Of a stretch of 64,000 bases of DNA, positions 44,655 to 53,645 are shown in pieces. The notes below the pieces were generated by a model. The model had not been told where the DNA came from, did not search any database, and saw only the letters and a list, made by a program, of their open reading frames with translations. The translations under genes and the position numbers were made by a program. Location: contig NZ_CP084528.1 of NCBI RefSeq assembly GCF_020410745.1, positions 682,001 to 746,000 on the forward strand, read 5' to 3'. Positions within the stretch are counted from its first letter, which is position 1, and each line of letters begins with the position of its first letter. The DNA is from Kaistella polysaccharea. Lineage in GTDB: Bacteria; Bacteroidota; Bacteroidia; Flavobacteriales; Weeksellaceae.

Positions 44655-45221
44655 CTACATAATTCGGTCTAACGGATTTCTATTATTCGCGTTATTTGAT
44701 TTATAAAAAGTTAAACTCATTCCGGTTTCACTTGCGAATTGTCTGCTCAGGTAATTCACATTGCTATAATTAAGCAACTGACTGATTTCCGTAAAGTTAT
44801 ATTCCTGATTTTGAATAAGTTCCTTTACTTTTTCAATTTTTAATTTAATGAAATATTTCTCAATCGTTACCCCTTCAGTTGTTGAAAACAGTTTGCTTAT
44901 TTTAGAATATTCGGTGTGCAGTACATCTTCAAGATAAATAGAAAGGTTTTGGTTTAATTCTAAAGGCAAATCATCAAGAAGTTTGATGAGTTCTATTTTA
45001 ATCTGTTCTACCAGTTGTTTTTCCGGACTTTCTATAAGAGAAAATCCATTTTTTTCTAAAATTGAATGAAGGTTTGTTTCATCCTCAGGGTTTAGCATAG
45101 AAAGTTGTATTTCCCCGAGTTCGATGTGTAATACTTCGATGCCACAATTCTGTAACTCCTCACGCAAGACTTTGATGCATCGGTCACAAACCATATTTTT
45201 TATGTAGAAATTTTTTATCAT
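44655..45221 (-). CDS. AraC-type regulator with N-terminal HMA-like metal-binding segment
   Basis: 188 residues, cytosolic. Residues 1-70 look like a small HMA-type fold beginning IKNMVCDRCIKVL, with Cys12 and Cys15 in the CxxC position of copper chaperones. A helical linker follows (about 70-110) and then an AraC HTH domain (about 110-180: YFIKLKIEKVKELIQNQEYNFTEIS, then NYLSRQFASETGMSLTFYK). It would sense a thiophilic metal and regulate the surrounding copper genes. The fusion suggests direct metal sensing, but no binding data exist. It lies four bases after the haem-binding gene and is probably co-transcribed with the efflux genes upstream. Confidence 0.88.
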   Translation of the reverse strand: MIKNFYIKNMVCDRCIKVLREELQNCGIEVLHIELGEIQLSMLNPEDETNLHSILEKNGFSLIESPEKQLVEQIKIELIKLLDDLPLELNQNLSIYLEDVLHTEYSKISKLFSTTEGVTIEKYFIKLKIEKVKELIQNQEYNFTEISQLLNYSNVNYLSRQFASETGMSLTFYKSNNANNRNPLDRIM

Positions 45222-45224
45222 CCT

Positions 45225-45665
45225 TTATTGTATTTGAAAGTATTGTATCAATAATTTTTTCTCCGCCTCCGAAAGTTGAGCCTCAGGATGAAGCCATAGA
45301 TAAGAGGTTAAGGGCATTTTGTCTTGCTCGATCTGTTTCACTATTTCGGTATATTTAGTACGCATTCTCCGTTTGCCATAGTCCTGAAATTTATCAAAAT
45401 TAAGTTTCATTTTCCCCTCCGAAATATGATTTTCTAAAAGCAACGCAATAGGCTGAATGTTTCCATACCAAGGATACTTGGTCTGATTGCTGTGACAATC
45501 GTAACAGGATCTCTCCAGGATTCGGTTGACGTTATTGGGAACATTAAATTGAGTTGCAAAACTTTTATCTGCAGGAATTGGCGATTCATTTTTGTGCACA
45601 GGAATAACCTGCACGACTAAAAACAGAATGACTGCTGAAATGAATATAATCAAAAGTTTTTTCAT
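45225..45665 (-). CDS. haem-binding domain protein, membrane-anchored
   Basis: 146 residues. The N-terminal hydrophobic segment (about 3-22) is a membrane anchor or uncleaved signal. The single haem-attachment motif is CYDCH (54-58) in ERSCYDCHSNQTKYPWYG, the pattern of the flavobacterial haem-binding domain family (Haem_bd type). Met residues (e.g. DKMPLTSYLWLHPEA near 113) could supply the distal ligand. It is probably periplasmic with c-type haem. It sits between the second adaptor and the AraC regulator; a redox role in copper handling is possible but not shown. Confidence 0.85.
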   Translation of the reverse strand: MKKLLIIFISAVILFLVVQVIPVHKNESPIPADKSFATQFNVPNNVNRILERSCYDCHSNQTKYPWYGNIQPIALLLENHISEGKMKLNFDKFQDYGKRRMRTKYTEIVKQIEQDKMPLTSYLWLHPEAQLSEAEKKLLIQYFQIQ

Positions 45666-45695
45666 TTTTTAATATTCTATATTCTGTAACACCAT

Positions 45696-46892
45696 CTACA
45701 TCTCATGACCTGCCATCGGATCAGCGCCTTTTTGGAAAATATATTCGCTGTTGAGCAGATAAGTTCCTGAAACCACGATCTCATCATCTTCTTTTATACC
45801 CGATAAAATTTCGATGCGGTCGTCCGTTTCCACGCCTGTTTTTACCATTCTATTGACGAAGGTGTTTTTTGCAGTTTTTACCCATACTGTGGACATTTTT
45901 CCATCGCGGATCACCGCATCTGTTGGCAGAGTGAGCGTTTTGCGGGAATCGTTTTCTACTAAAACATAAACCGGCATTCCGGGTTTGAGCAAATTGTCTT
46001 TATTGGGAATGGAAACCCGCACCAGATTTATTCTGCTGGCGGAATTTATTTCAGGATTGGTAAAATCGATTTTTCCTTCAATTTTCAAATTATCCATATC
46101 GGGAATGGAAACAATCACTTTCGTATCTCGATGGATTAGTGCCATTTGGGAAGAATAAACCTGCGCTTCCGCCCAAAGTGTAGAAAGATCAGCGAGCGTT
46201 AATATTGTTCCACCTTCTGAAAGATAAGCACCTTCTGAAATATTTAAATCAGTGATATAACCTGCTCCAGTACTGAAAACCGTTGTGGTAATCGGAGCTT
46301 TTCGGGTTCTTTCTAATTGACGGATCTGTCCTTGAGACATTCCCCAAAGCGAAAGTTTATTGCGGGAACTTTGGAGCAACTGATCAAAATCGATGGAGGT
46401 ATTTCCTTTAAAGAGAGGTTGCCGCTCCAAAGCCAAAAGATATTCCTGTTTTGCATTATTCAGTTCTTCACTGTAAATTTCTATTAAAGGCGAACCTTTC
46501 GGAACGTATTCCCCGATATTTTTGTAATACAATTTTTCCACTCTGCCCATCACGCGGGAACTGACGGAATGCATTTTATACTGGTTGAAATTAAGTGTTC
46601 CGGTGAGCGTCATTTTGTCGGAAAGGTCATCATTAGAAAGACTCATCGTTTTTATATTGCCCAGTTTTATCTGCTCATCATTCAGGACAAGTGCGTTTGG
46701 ATCTGCATTTTTTTTCTTTTCTACAGGCACCAATTCCATGTGACAAATTGGGCATTTCCCAGGTTTATCTGCAACAATTTGCGGATGCATTGAACAAGTG
46801 TAATATATATCGTGGTTCGCGAGTGGATCTTCTTCTTTTTTACAGGAAAAAAGAAAAACCAAAAGCACCATTATTAAAATATTATATTTCAT
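45696..46892 (-). CDS. CusB-like RND adaptor lipoprotein with HMBD module, copy 2
   Basis: 398 residues. Lipobox LVFLFSC near residues 11-17, so a periplasmic lipoprotein. An HMBD module follows at about 30-54 (YYTCSMHPQI...CPICHMELV), with His replacing Gly in the last CGM. The rest is the membrane-fusion-protein fold: a barrel-sandwich hybrid half (VSSRVMGRVEKLYYKNIGEYVPKGSPL), a short helical hairpin, the second half, and a C-terminal domain ending in Met-rich KGADPMAGHEM. It links CusA to the outer-membrane channel. Only 17 bases separate it from the first adaptor; whether both work with one pump is unknown. Confidence 0.92.
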   Translation of the reverse strand: MKYNILIMVLLVFLFSCKKEEDPLANHDIYYTCSMHPQIVADKPGKCPICHMELVPVEKKKNADPNALVLNDEQIKLGNIKTMSLSNDDLSDKMTLTGTLNFNQYKMHSVSSRVMGRVEKLYYKNIGEYVPKGSPLIEIYSEELNNAKQEYLLALERQPLFKGNTSIDFDQLLQSSRNKLSLWGMSQGQIRQLERTRKAPITTTVFSTGAGYITDLNISEGAYLSEGGTILTLADLSTLWAEAQVYSSQMALIHRDTKVIVSIPDMDNLKIEGKIDFTNPEINSASRINLVRVSIPNKDNLLKPGMPVYVLVENDSRKTLTLPTDAVIRDGKMSTVWVKTAKNTFVNRMVKTGVETDDRIEILSGIKEDDEIVVSGTYLLNSEYIFQKGADPMAGHEM

Positions 46893-46909
46893 TTTTCTCC
46901 TTTTTTTAT

Positions 46910-48148
46910 TTATTTACTTACTTTAATCAAACTTTCGCTGTCCATCAGATATTGGGCATTTTCTGCAACCTCATCGTCGGGTTCTAACCCACTTACAATT
47001 TCAATTTTATCTTTTACAATAGCACCAGTTCCGACTTTGTGAGCAGTAAAACCGCCCGGTGCTTTTTTAAAGACAACTTTATCCATACCCAAAGAAACCA
47101 CCGATGTTTTTGGCAGCCAACTGGCTACTTTGGAATGACTTGCAATTTCTGCTTTTACCTGAGTGCCGATCGGTATTTTTCCGACGCTATTATCAAAATA
47201 AACTCTTGCCGTTACGGTTTTGCTTCCGGGGCGGAAAAATGGTTCAATAAAATCAACAGTACCTTTAAACCGACTTGCAGGATCGTTTTGCGGAACAACT
47301 GTAACAGACTGTCCTTTGCTTACCAAAGCAATATCTTCTGCAAAAATATTGAGGAGCGCCCAACTTCGGCTGGGATTGTACACGGTGAAAATATTTTCTC
47401 CTTTTTGAAGATACATGCCTTCTTTCAGCGGCAATTCTGCAGTAACTAAACTTGCCTTCATGACTTCATTCGGTTGTGATGAGTTCGCCATACCTCCAGC
47501 TGATTGAATATATCCGCTGTAATTGCTAAAGACAGGAACACTCAGATCTGGTTTACCTTTTCTGCTGATGCTCTGAATCTGAGAAGACGGCATTCCCAGA
47601 AGCAATAATTTTTGTCGGGAGGCATTAATCATCATGGAGTTTGAACGGTCATTTTTCAAAATAAATAAATGATTCTGCTGCGCTGTAAGCAATTCCGGAC
47701 TGTAAATATCTAAAATACGCTGCCCTTTGGAAACTCTTTGAAATTTGTAACGAACATACAATTTCTCGATCCTTCCGGCAATTCGGGAAGAAATAGTTCC
47801 GATCTGACGCGTGTCGTAATCTACAATTCCTAAAGCTTCTACCATTGTTGGGACATTTTCCTTTGATAAACGGATGACGGGCAACTGAGAAACCACAAAA
47901 TTATTGGTGGGTTGTAATAGATCTTCCAGTTTAATGCCATCTGCTTTTTTTGCATGCACCTCTTTCAGCACCAGATCCATCCCGCATTTCGGGCATTTTC
48001 CAGGCTTATCCGAAATTATTTCAGGATGCATTGGGCAAGTATAAGTATGCAGTTCCGAAGCTTGCGAATGCGAGTCTTCCCAGAATTTTAATTTTTCACA
48101 CGCTGATAAAGTGAACAGCATCACCGTGAACAGTATTAGTTTTTTCAT
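46910..48148 (-). CDS. CusB-like RND adaptor lipoprotein with HMBD module, copy 1
   Basis: 412 residues. Lipobox LFTLSAC near residues 11-17. HMBD at about 36-60 (YTCPMHPEI...CPKCGMDLV, canonical). The adaptor fold follows: SSRIAGRIEKLYVRYKFQRVSKGQRILDIYSPEL at about 123-156, an alpha-hairpin with NHLFILKNDRSNSMM, and beta-barrel and membrane-proximal domains (VIRLSKE..., FKGTVDFIEPFFRPGSKT). The start codon overlaps the TolC stop (ATGA), so translation is coupled. It is not close enough to copy 2 to suggest a recent duplication. Confidence 0.92.
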   Translation of the reverse strand: MKKLILFTVMLFTLSACEKLKFWEDSHSQASELHTYTCPMHPEIISDKPGKCPKCGMDLVLKEVHAKKADGIKLEDLLQPTNNFVVSQLPVIRLSKENVPTMVEALGIVDYDTRQIGTISSRIAGRIEKLYVRYKFQRVSKGQRILDIYSPELLTAQQNHLFILKNDRSNSMMINASRQKLLLLGMPSSQIQSISRKGKPDLSVPVFSNYSGYIQSAGGMANSSQPNEVMKASLVTAELPLKEGMYLQKGENIFTVYNPSRSWALLNIFAEDIALVSKGQSVTVVPQNDPASRFKGTVDFIEPFFRPGSKTVTARVYFDNSVGKIPIGTQVKAEIASHSKVASWLPKTSVVSLGMDKVVFKKAPGGFTAHKVGTGAIVKDKIEIVSGLEPDDEVAENAQYLMDSESLIKVSK

Positions 48149-49392
48149 CTTCTTTCAAGTAATCGGTCTAATTCGGTTTGAGCCTGGAGCGCTTTTGTCA
48201 GAATATCAAAGTATTCTAATTGTGTTATATTGAGTTTTTCCCAGGCATCATAAAGCGTGAAAAGATCCTCTGTGTTTTGCTCGTAGCCTAACTGCATTAA
48301 TTTGTAATTATTTTTCAAAGCCGGAATGATGGTATTTTCATACAATTGAATTTGTTTTTTATTCAGTTCCAATTCGTTGCGCATACCATAACCTCGACCG
48401 CTGTATTCATTCACCATCACTGCTTTTTTGGCAAGCAGTGCTTCTTCTTTGATCCGTAGACTTTCGATATTGGCGTCGTACATTTTTGAAGCCCACGGAA
48501 CTAAAGGAATCTTCGCCATTAACATCAATGTAAATTCCATAGGCTTTCCTCCAAATCCGAACATATTTTCGAATTTGACACCGAATTCTGGTCGCACATT
48601 TTGTTTTTCCAGATCCTTTTTCAATTTGGAGATATTAATTTCTTTGTCAATACCACGAAGGTCGCTTCTGTTTTGATAAAAAAGTTCTGGATCGAAAAGT
48701 TCTATCTCATAGTCGTTTAAAGTAAAATCAGGTTGTACATCCAGTTCTTCCATTGCGTTTCTTCCCATCAAAGCATTCAGGCGAATTCTTTTTACGCGGA
48801 TATCATTATCATACATGAGTTGCATATTATCGGCTGAACCGAGGGCTGCTTTAGCTTTGTAGTAGGCTGAAATTTTTCCGAGGCCGTTTTTGTACCGAAT
48901 TTCTGCATTCCGAATCATAAAGTCGAGCATATTTTTATTATCCTTTACGACTTTTATTTTCTTGTCCAGGACGATCCAGTCATAGTAGAGTTTTTTTGCA
49001 TCCTGAAAATTTTCATTTAAAGTGTAAGTTAATTTTTCTCTTTCTACAGACGACATCGCAAGCATTAAATTTTCATTGGCATCCAGTTTCTTTTTATTTG
49101 GCATCATCTGTTCTACCGAAACTGCAAAAGATCCCATTCCGAGCATGTCTCCATCTCTGCTCCACCGTTGAACATTGTAAGGAGTCATTAAAAAACCGGC
49201 ACCCACCGTCGGCGGCACCCAACTTCTGGAACCTTTGGCAGCTGCATCCAATGACCTCACTTCTGCATCATACATTTTTACCACCGGATTGTTTGCGGCA
49301 ATACTGTCTAAAATTTCAGACAGAGACATTTGCTGTGCTCTCAAATTCCCGGAAAAAATTGCAATTATTATTAGGAGTGTTATTTTCTTCAT
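48145..49392 (-). CDS. TolC-family outer-membrane efflux channel
   Basis: 415 residues from the ATG at 49392; the frame from 49434 precedes a clear signal peptide (MKKITLLIIIAIFSGNLRAQ) and is rejected. The mature protein shows two repeats of long helices and short strands typical of TolC/CusC: MSLSEILDSIAANNPVVKMYDAEVRSLDAA at the start and NRSDLRGIDKEINISKLKKDLEKQNVRPE mid-way. It is the outer-membrane duct of the copper RND system. Met residues near 60-85 (MTPYNVQRWSRDGDMLGMG) are unusual for the family and may be metal-related. Nineteen bases downstream of the CusA C-part, overlapping the next adaptor by four bases. Confidence 0.92.
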   Translation of the reverse strand: MKKITLLIIIAIFSGNLRAQQMSLSEILDSIAANNPVVKMYDAEVRSLDAAAKGSRSWVPPTVGAGFLMTPYNVQRWSRDGDMLGMGSFAVSVEQMMPNKKKLDANENLMLAMSSVEREKLTYTLNENFQDAKKLYYDWIVLDKKIKVVKDNKNMLDFMIRNAEIRYKNGLGKISAYYKAKAALGSADNMQLMYDNDIRVKRIRLNALMGRNAMEELDVQPDFTLNDYEIELFDPELFYQNRSDLRGIDKEINISKLKKDLEKQNVRPEFGVKFENMFGFGGKPMEFTLMLMAKIPLVPWASKMYDANIESLRIKEEALLAKKAVMVNEYSGRGYGMRNELELNKKQIQLYENTIIPALKNNYKLMQLGYEQNTEDLFTLYDAWEKLNITQLEYFDILTKALQAQTELDRLLERR

Positions 49393-49411
49393 TTTAAATA
49401 TTATTAACGTT

Positions 49412-51370
49412 TTAATGGGAAGCATCAAGCACATCTATTTTCCCCAGTTTATTCAATTCCCATTCTTTCTGCATTAAAAAGATGATCGGCGTTACCAAAA
49501 GAATGTGAATTGCAGAAGTGAAAACCCCACCTACCATTGGTAAAACAATTGGTTTCATCATATCACTTCCTACTCCATGACTCCAAAGAATCGGGACTAA
49601 TCCAAATAGAGTTACACAAACGGTCATTATTTTTGGTCTTAACCTTTTAGCAGCACCATAAATTACGTATTCACGCAAATCTTCATTGGTGATGGTTTCC
49701 CGGGAATTCCCTTTCGCAGCAACCAATTGCACCATGGCATCGTTTAGATAGATGACCATTACAATTCCCGTTTCGACAGCAAGACCAAACAGTGCAATAA
49801 ATCCTACGGCAACAGCGACGGAAAGATTCACACCCCAAATCGAAATCATAAAGACGCCGCCAATTAAGGCAAACGGAATACTGATCAGATTGAAAAAAGC
49901 TTCACGATACGAGTTGAAGGCAAAATACATGGAGAGAAAAATAACGATCAGCACGATCGGCATGATCATTTTCAATGTTTGCTCACCTCGGATGAGATTC
50001 TCGTATTGACCGCTCCACTCCACATAATATCCTTTTGGCATTTTGGTCATTTTGTTATCCAGTCTTTTTTTGGCTTCTTCTACGGTACTTCCTAAATCCC
50101 GGTCACGCACATTAAATAAAACAGCTCCACGCAACATGGCGTTTTCTGAATTGATCATAGGTGGACCTTCGGAGAGCTTCACATCTGCAACATTACTTAA
50201 AGGGATCGACCCAAATTTCATGGTTTGTAAAGGCAATCTGCGGAGCGATTCTATATTATTCCGAAAATCCTGACCGTAACGCGCATTCACGGAAAAACGT
50301 TGTCTGCCTTCAATGGTTGTGGTGAGTTTGATGCCGCCTAAAGCACTTTCTATCACAGCGTTTACGTCATCTACACTTAAACCATATCTGCCAATTTCAT
50401 CTCTTTTTACCTCAATATCGATGTATTTACCACCGGTGATCGGTTCTACATAAATATCTTTAATACCATCAACACCGACGAGTTCATTTTTAATTTGCTG
50501 AGACAAGGCATAAATACTGTCTAAATTTTCACCATAAACCTTCACACCGACATCGGTTCTAATTCCGGTGGAAAGCATATTGATCCGGTTGACAATCGGC
50601 ATTGTCCAACCATTCGTTACGCCAGGAATCTGAAGTTTCGCATTCAGTTCATTGATCAAGCCTTCTTTGGTTGTTCCATCGCGCCATTCATTTTGAGGTT
50701 TCAATAGAATAATGGTTTCGATCATCGAAATCGGAGAATTGTCGGTAGCGGTATTTGCTCTACCGGCTTTCCCTAAAACATGATCAACTTCGGGAACGCT
50801 TTTAATAATTTTATCCTGAACCTGCAACAATCTTTTGGCTTCCGAATTCGAAATATCGGGCAGCGTGACCGGCATAAACAGAATGGAACCTTCATCTAAA
50901 GGCGGCATAAACTCGCGACCGAGATTTAACATCATCGGAATGCTGATAGCAAGCACAAGAATATTGATGCCCAACGTTGTTTTTCGCCACTTTATACACC
51001 ACCTGATCAAAGGTTCGTAAAACCTTTCCAAACCTCTATTAATAGGGTTTGTATTGTCATCTTTAAACTTTCCTTTCATAAAAAAAGAAATGAGCACTGG
51101 TGCCAAAGTTAGAACCAGAAAAGCATCAACTATGAGGATGAAAGTCTTCGTATAAGCCAGTGGATGGAACAATTTTCCTTCTTGTCCCGTCAACATAAAT
51201 ACAGGGAGAAATGAAACCACAATAATTACGGTAGAAAAAAAGACTCCTCTAGATACCTGTTTGCACGATTTCTCAATAATGCTCATCCGAATATCTTCGG
51301 GGATTTTCTTATAACGATCCGGCTTTTCGCTTTTCTTCCGGAATATATTTTTAAACCAATCGGTCTTCAT
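49412..51370 (-). CDS. CusA-type heavy-metal RND pump, C-terminal part (TM5-TM12)
   Basis: 652 residues. It begins MKTDWFKNIFRKKSEKPDRYK, a basic cytoplasmic stretch, then continues exactly where the upstream ORF ends in the CusA fold: GVFFSTVIIVVSFLPVFMLTG is TM5. Contains the second porter domain with the Cu/Ag-type signature NRINMLSTGIRTDVGVKV (CzcA-type pumps have a different sequence there), and TM7-TM12 (IVLIVIFLSMYFAFN to FTSAIHILLVTPIIF). Start is two bases after the stop of the N-part and in another frame, so the halves are separate polypeptides or linked by a frameshift. Combined length with the N-part is 1079 residues, normal for CusA. Confidence 0.88.
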   Translation of the reverse strand: MKTDWFKNIFRKKSEKPDRYKKIPEDIRMSIIEKSCKQVSRGVFFSTVIIVVSFLPVFMLTGQEGKLFHPLAYTKTFILIVDAFLVLTLAPVLISFFMKGKFKDDNTNPINRGLERFYEPLIRWCIKWRKTTLGINILVLAISIPMMLNLGREFMPPLDEGSILFMPVTLPDISNSEAKRLLQVQDKIIKSVPEVDHVLGKAGRANTATDNSPISMIETIILLKPQNEWRDGTTKEGLINELNAKLQIPGVTNGWTMPIVNRINMLSTGIRTDVGVKVYGENLDSIYALSQQIKNELVGVDGIKDIYVEPITGGKYIDIEVKRDEIGRYGLSVDDVNAVIESALGGIKLTTTIEGRQRFSVNARYGQDFRNNIESLRRLPLQTMKFGSIPLSNVADVKLSEGPPMINSENAMLRGAVLFNVRDRDLGSTVEEAKKRLDNKMTKMPKGYYVEWSGQYENLIRGEQTLKMIMPIVLIVIFLSMYFAFNSYREAFFNLISIPFALIGGVFMISIWGVNLSVAVAVGFIALFGLAVETGIVMVIYLNDAMVQLVAAKGNSRETITNEDLREYVIYGAAKRLRPKIMTVCVTLFGLVPILWSHGVGSDMMKPIVLPMVGGVFTSAIHILLVTPIIFLMQKEWELNKLGKIDVLDASH

Positions 51371-51372
51371 GA

Positions 51373-52656
51373 TTAGGAGTTTTTGTTTTGGTTATGATTC
51401 TGCCAATCCGACAGATTTTTGTAGGCATTTTCAGACATGATAATTCCGTTATCTACGATCACCCCAATTGCTAAGGCAATTCCTGTAAGTGACATGATGT
51501 TGGAGGAAAGGCCAAAAGCATTGAGTATAATAAACGCAATGGCTATCGTAATTGGAATTTGAATAATAATACTCAAAGCACTGCGCCAATGAAAAAGAAA
51601 AACAATGACAATAATTGCCACTACAATCATTTCTTCAACCAGTTTGGTTTTTATATTTTCAATTGCTGCCTCTATTAGCGTACTTCGATCGTAAGATGTT
51701 TTTAGCGTCACTCCTTCCGGAAGACCTTTTTCCACCTCCTTCATTTTATCTTTAACATTATTAATGACTTTATCAGCATTCTCACCGTAGCGGGCGACGA
51801 TAATTCCACCAACTACTTCACCTTTGCCGTCAACATCAAAAATACCAGTCCGCAAATCACCACCCATTTGCACGGAAGCAACATCTTTCACACGAACTGG
51901 AATACCCTGATTATTGCCCACGGCAATACTTTCGATATCTTCAATATTTTTTATGTAACCAAGACCACGAATGATATAGGCCATATCTGCCATCTCGAAT
52001 TTCCGGCCGCCGACATCATTATTATTGGTTTTCACCGCCTTCATCACGTCCAGTAAAGAAATATTGTAATATTGCAATTTTACCGGATCGATCACGAGTT
52101 GATACTGCTTTTCGAAACCCCCGAAAGAGGCGACTTCTGCAACGCCGGGAACGGTTTGCAAAGCAAATTTTATATACCAATCCTGCAACGCACGCTGATC
52201 TCCCAGATCCATATTCGGTGCGTCTAAATGATACCAATAAACGTGACCAACACCAGTTCCATCGGGTCCCAGAGTTGGGGTTACATCTTGCGGCAATAAT
52301 CTTTGTGCATAATTGAGCCGTTCCAGAACTCTGGTTCTTGCCCAATAAATATCTACGTCATCATCGAAAATGACATAGACGAAACTCATCCCAAACATGG
52401 AAGTCGCCCGAATGTTTTTAATTTTTGGAATCCCTTGTAGATTGCTGACCAAAGGAAAAGTAACCTGATCCTCGATGATCTGCGGACTTCTTCCCATCCA
52501 TTCCGTGAAGACGATTACCTGATTTTCACTCAAATCAGGAATCGCATCAATCGGATTATTTCGGACGGCAAAAATCCCCCAGATAAACAAGCCTGCGGCA
52601 ATCAGCAGTACAAAGTATCGGTTTTTAAGAGATAATCTTATTAAATTTTGAATCAT
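51373..52656 (-). CDS. CusA-type heavy-metal RND pump, N-terminal part (TM1-TM4)
   Basis: 427 residues. TM1 (LKNRYFVLLIAAGLFIWGIFAV), the porter domain starting NNPIDAIPDLSENQVIVFTEWMGRSP, then TM2-TM4 ending with the proton-relay motif ALAIGVIVDNGIIMSENAYKNL near residue 400. It stops after DWQNHNQNKNS, in the cytoplasmic loop before TM5. The remainder of the pump is encoded by the next ORF after TAA-TC-ATG. The break falls in a loop, so a two-chain pump is feasible. Starts 12 bases after the DUF3347 lipoprotein gene. Confidence 0.9.
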   Translation of the reverse strand: MIQNLIRLSLKNRYFVLLIAAGLFIWGIFAVRNNPIDAIPDLSENQVIVFTEWMGRSPQIIEDQVTFPLVSNLQGIPKIKNIRATSMFGMSFVYVIFDDDVDIYWARTRVLERLNYAQRLLPQDVTPTLGPDGTGVGHVYWYHLDAPNMDLGDQRALQDWYIKFALQTVPGVAEVASFGGFEKQYQLVIDPVKLQYYNISLLDVMKAVKTNNNDVGGRKFEMADMAYIIRGLGYIKNIEDIESIAVGNNQGIPVRVKDVASVQMGGDLRTGIFDVDGKGEVVGGIIVARYGENADKVINNVKDKMKEVEKGLPEGVTLKTSYDRSTLIEAAIENIKTKLVEEMIVVAIIVIVFLFHWRSALSIIIQIPITIAIAFIILNAFGLSSNIMSLTGIALAIGVIVDNGIIMSENAYKNLSDWQNHNQNKNS

Positions 52657-52668
52657 ATCTTTTACAGT

Positions 52669-53328
52669 TTACTTAATTTCCTCCTGCACTTCTCCACAGG
52701 TAAGCATTCCTTTACCGTAGTAAGGATTCTTCACCTCTTTAGAAGAACTTAACCAATAAGCACCTTTGTTGTCGTTATACATTGGGCAGAAAATTTTATA
52801 GACCGGTTTCGCGGTACCAAAAGTTTTTGCCAAGTCATAAAAATCTTTGCTCAGCATATCCATATGCTCCCGCTGATGTTCTATATTTCCTCCATTACTT
52901 TTAATATGTTCTGCATGCTCTTTAATGTCTGCTTCGAGATCTGCATACTCTTTTTTCTGGTCGGCAGGAATGGTGGTTTTATCTACTTTATTTAATGAAG
53001 TCAACATATTGGTGGCGACGGCCACTGCTTTTTTATCATCATCTGAAGATAAAGCATCTGCCATCTGCTGATAATTAGTATACAGATTAGAAAAATCTGT
53101 TTTTGAATTTTTAGGTGCATTAGTTACTGGAACGGGAGTATTGCTTTCAGTCATTTCGGTATTTCCCATGGATTGCATGTTTTGCATTTCCATACTATCC
53201 GAACTATTATGGTTCATTCCTTGCATGTCCGACGACATCATTGTTTCAGTCTTGGATTCTTTATTTTCTTTACATGAAGTAAGAAAAAGTACAGAAACGG
53301 CGAATACTGTTGAAAATAGAGCTTTCAC
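52669..53328 (-). CDS. DUF3347 lipoprotein with Met-rich N terminus, copy 1
   Basis: 219 residues. Lipobox LFLTSC (about 14-19). Residues 20-60 are Met-, Ser- and His-rich (TMMSSDMQGMNHNSSDSMEM and on), a likely Cu(I)-binding tail. The DUF3347 domain follows (about 85-219), with IFCPMYNDNKGAYWLSSSKEVKNPYYGKGMLTCG at the end, the same Cys-Met-NPYYG-M-CG site as copy 2. It is anchored to a membrane and probably hands Cu(I) to the efflux pump immediately downstream (12-base gap), the place CusF occupies in E. coli, although no CusF fold is present. Confidence 0.88.
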   Translation of the reverse strand: MKALFSTVFAVSVLFLTSCKENKESKTETMMSSDMQGMNHNSSDSMEMQNMQSMGNTEMTESNTPVPVTNAPKNSKTDFSNLYTNYQQMADALSSDDDKKAVAVATNMLTSLNKVDKTTIPADQKKEYADLEADIKEHAEHIKSNGGNIEHQREHMDMLSKDFYDLAKTFGTAKPVYKIFCPMYNDNKGAYWLSSSKEVKNPYYGKGMLTCGEVQEEIK

Positions 53329-53645
53329 TTTGATTGATTTTTAGAAATTAATTTTACTGTTATTGATGGATAGAATAGACCATTTAACAAATTTTTACGA
53401 ATTACCTATCCTAATCGCAAACACAATCTTGTGTGAAGCAAACGGGAATTAGCTATTTAAAAGTTTGATAGATGGATTTGAGATTTTGATGACAGCCTTT
53501 GATAAAGAATTGCTTCTTCTCATAACTCTTAATAGTATAATGAAAATGACAATCAAAATAAATATTTGAATATCTTCCTATACTAAAATCTGAGAAGAAA
53601 GTAGGGTGTTCCCGAAAGAATATAAGAACGGCTGTACAAGGATAT
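53329..53645. other. intergenic region between the Cys-rich gene and the DUF3347 lipoprotein
   Basis: 317 AT-rich bases. I see no TAnnTTTG element, open frame or strong hairpin. The promoter for the efflux operon is expected here or at 54075, but I cannot place one. Confidence 0.4.
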
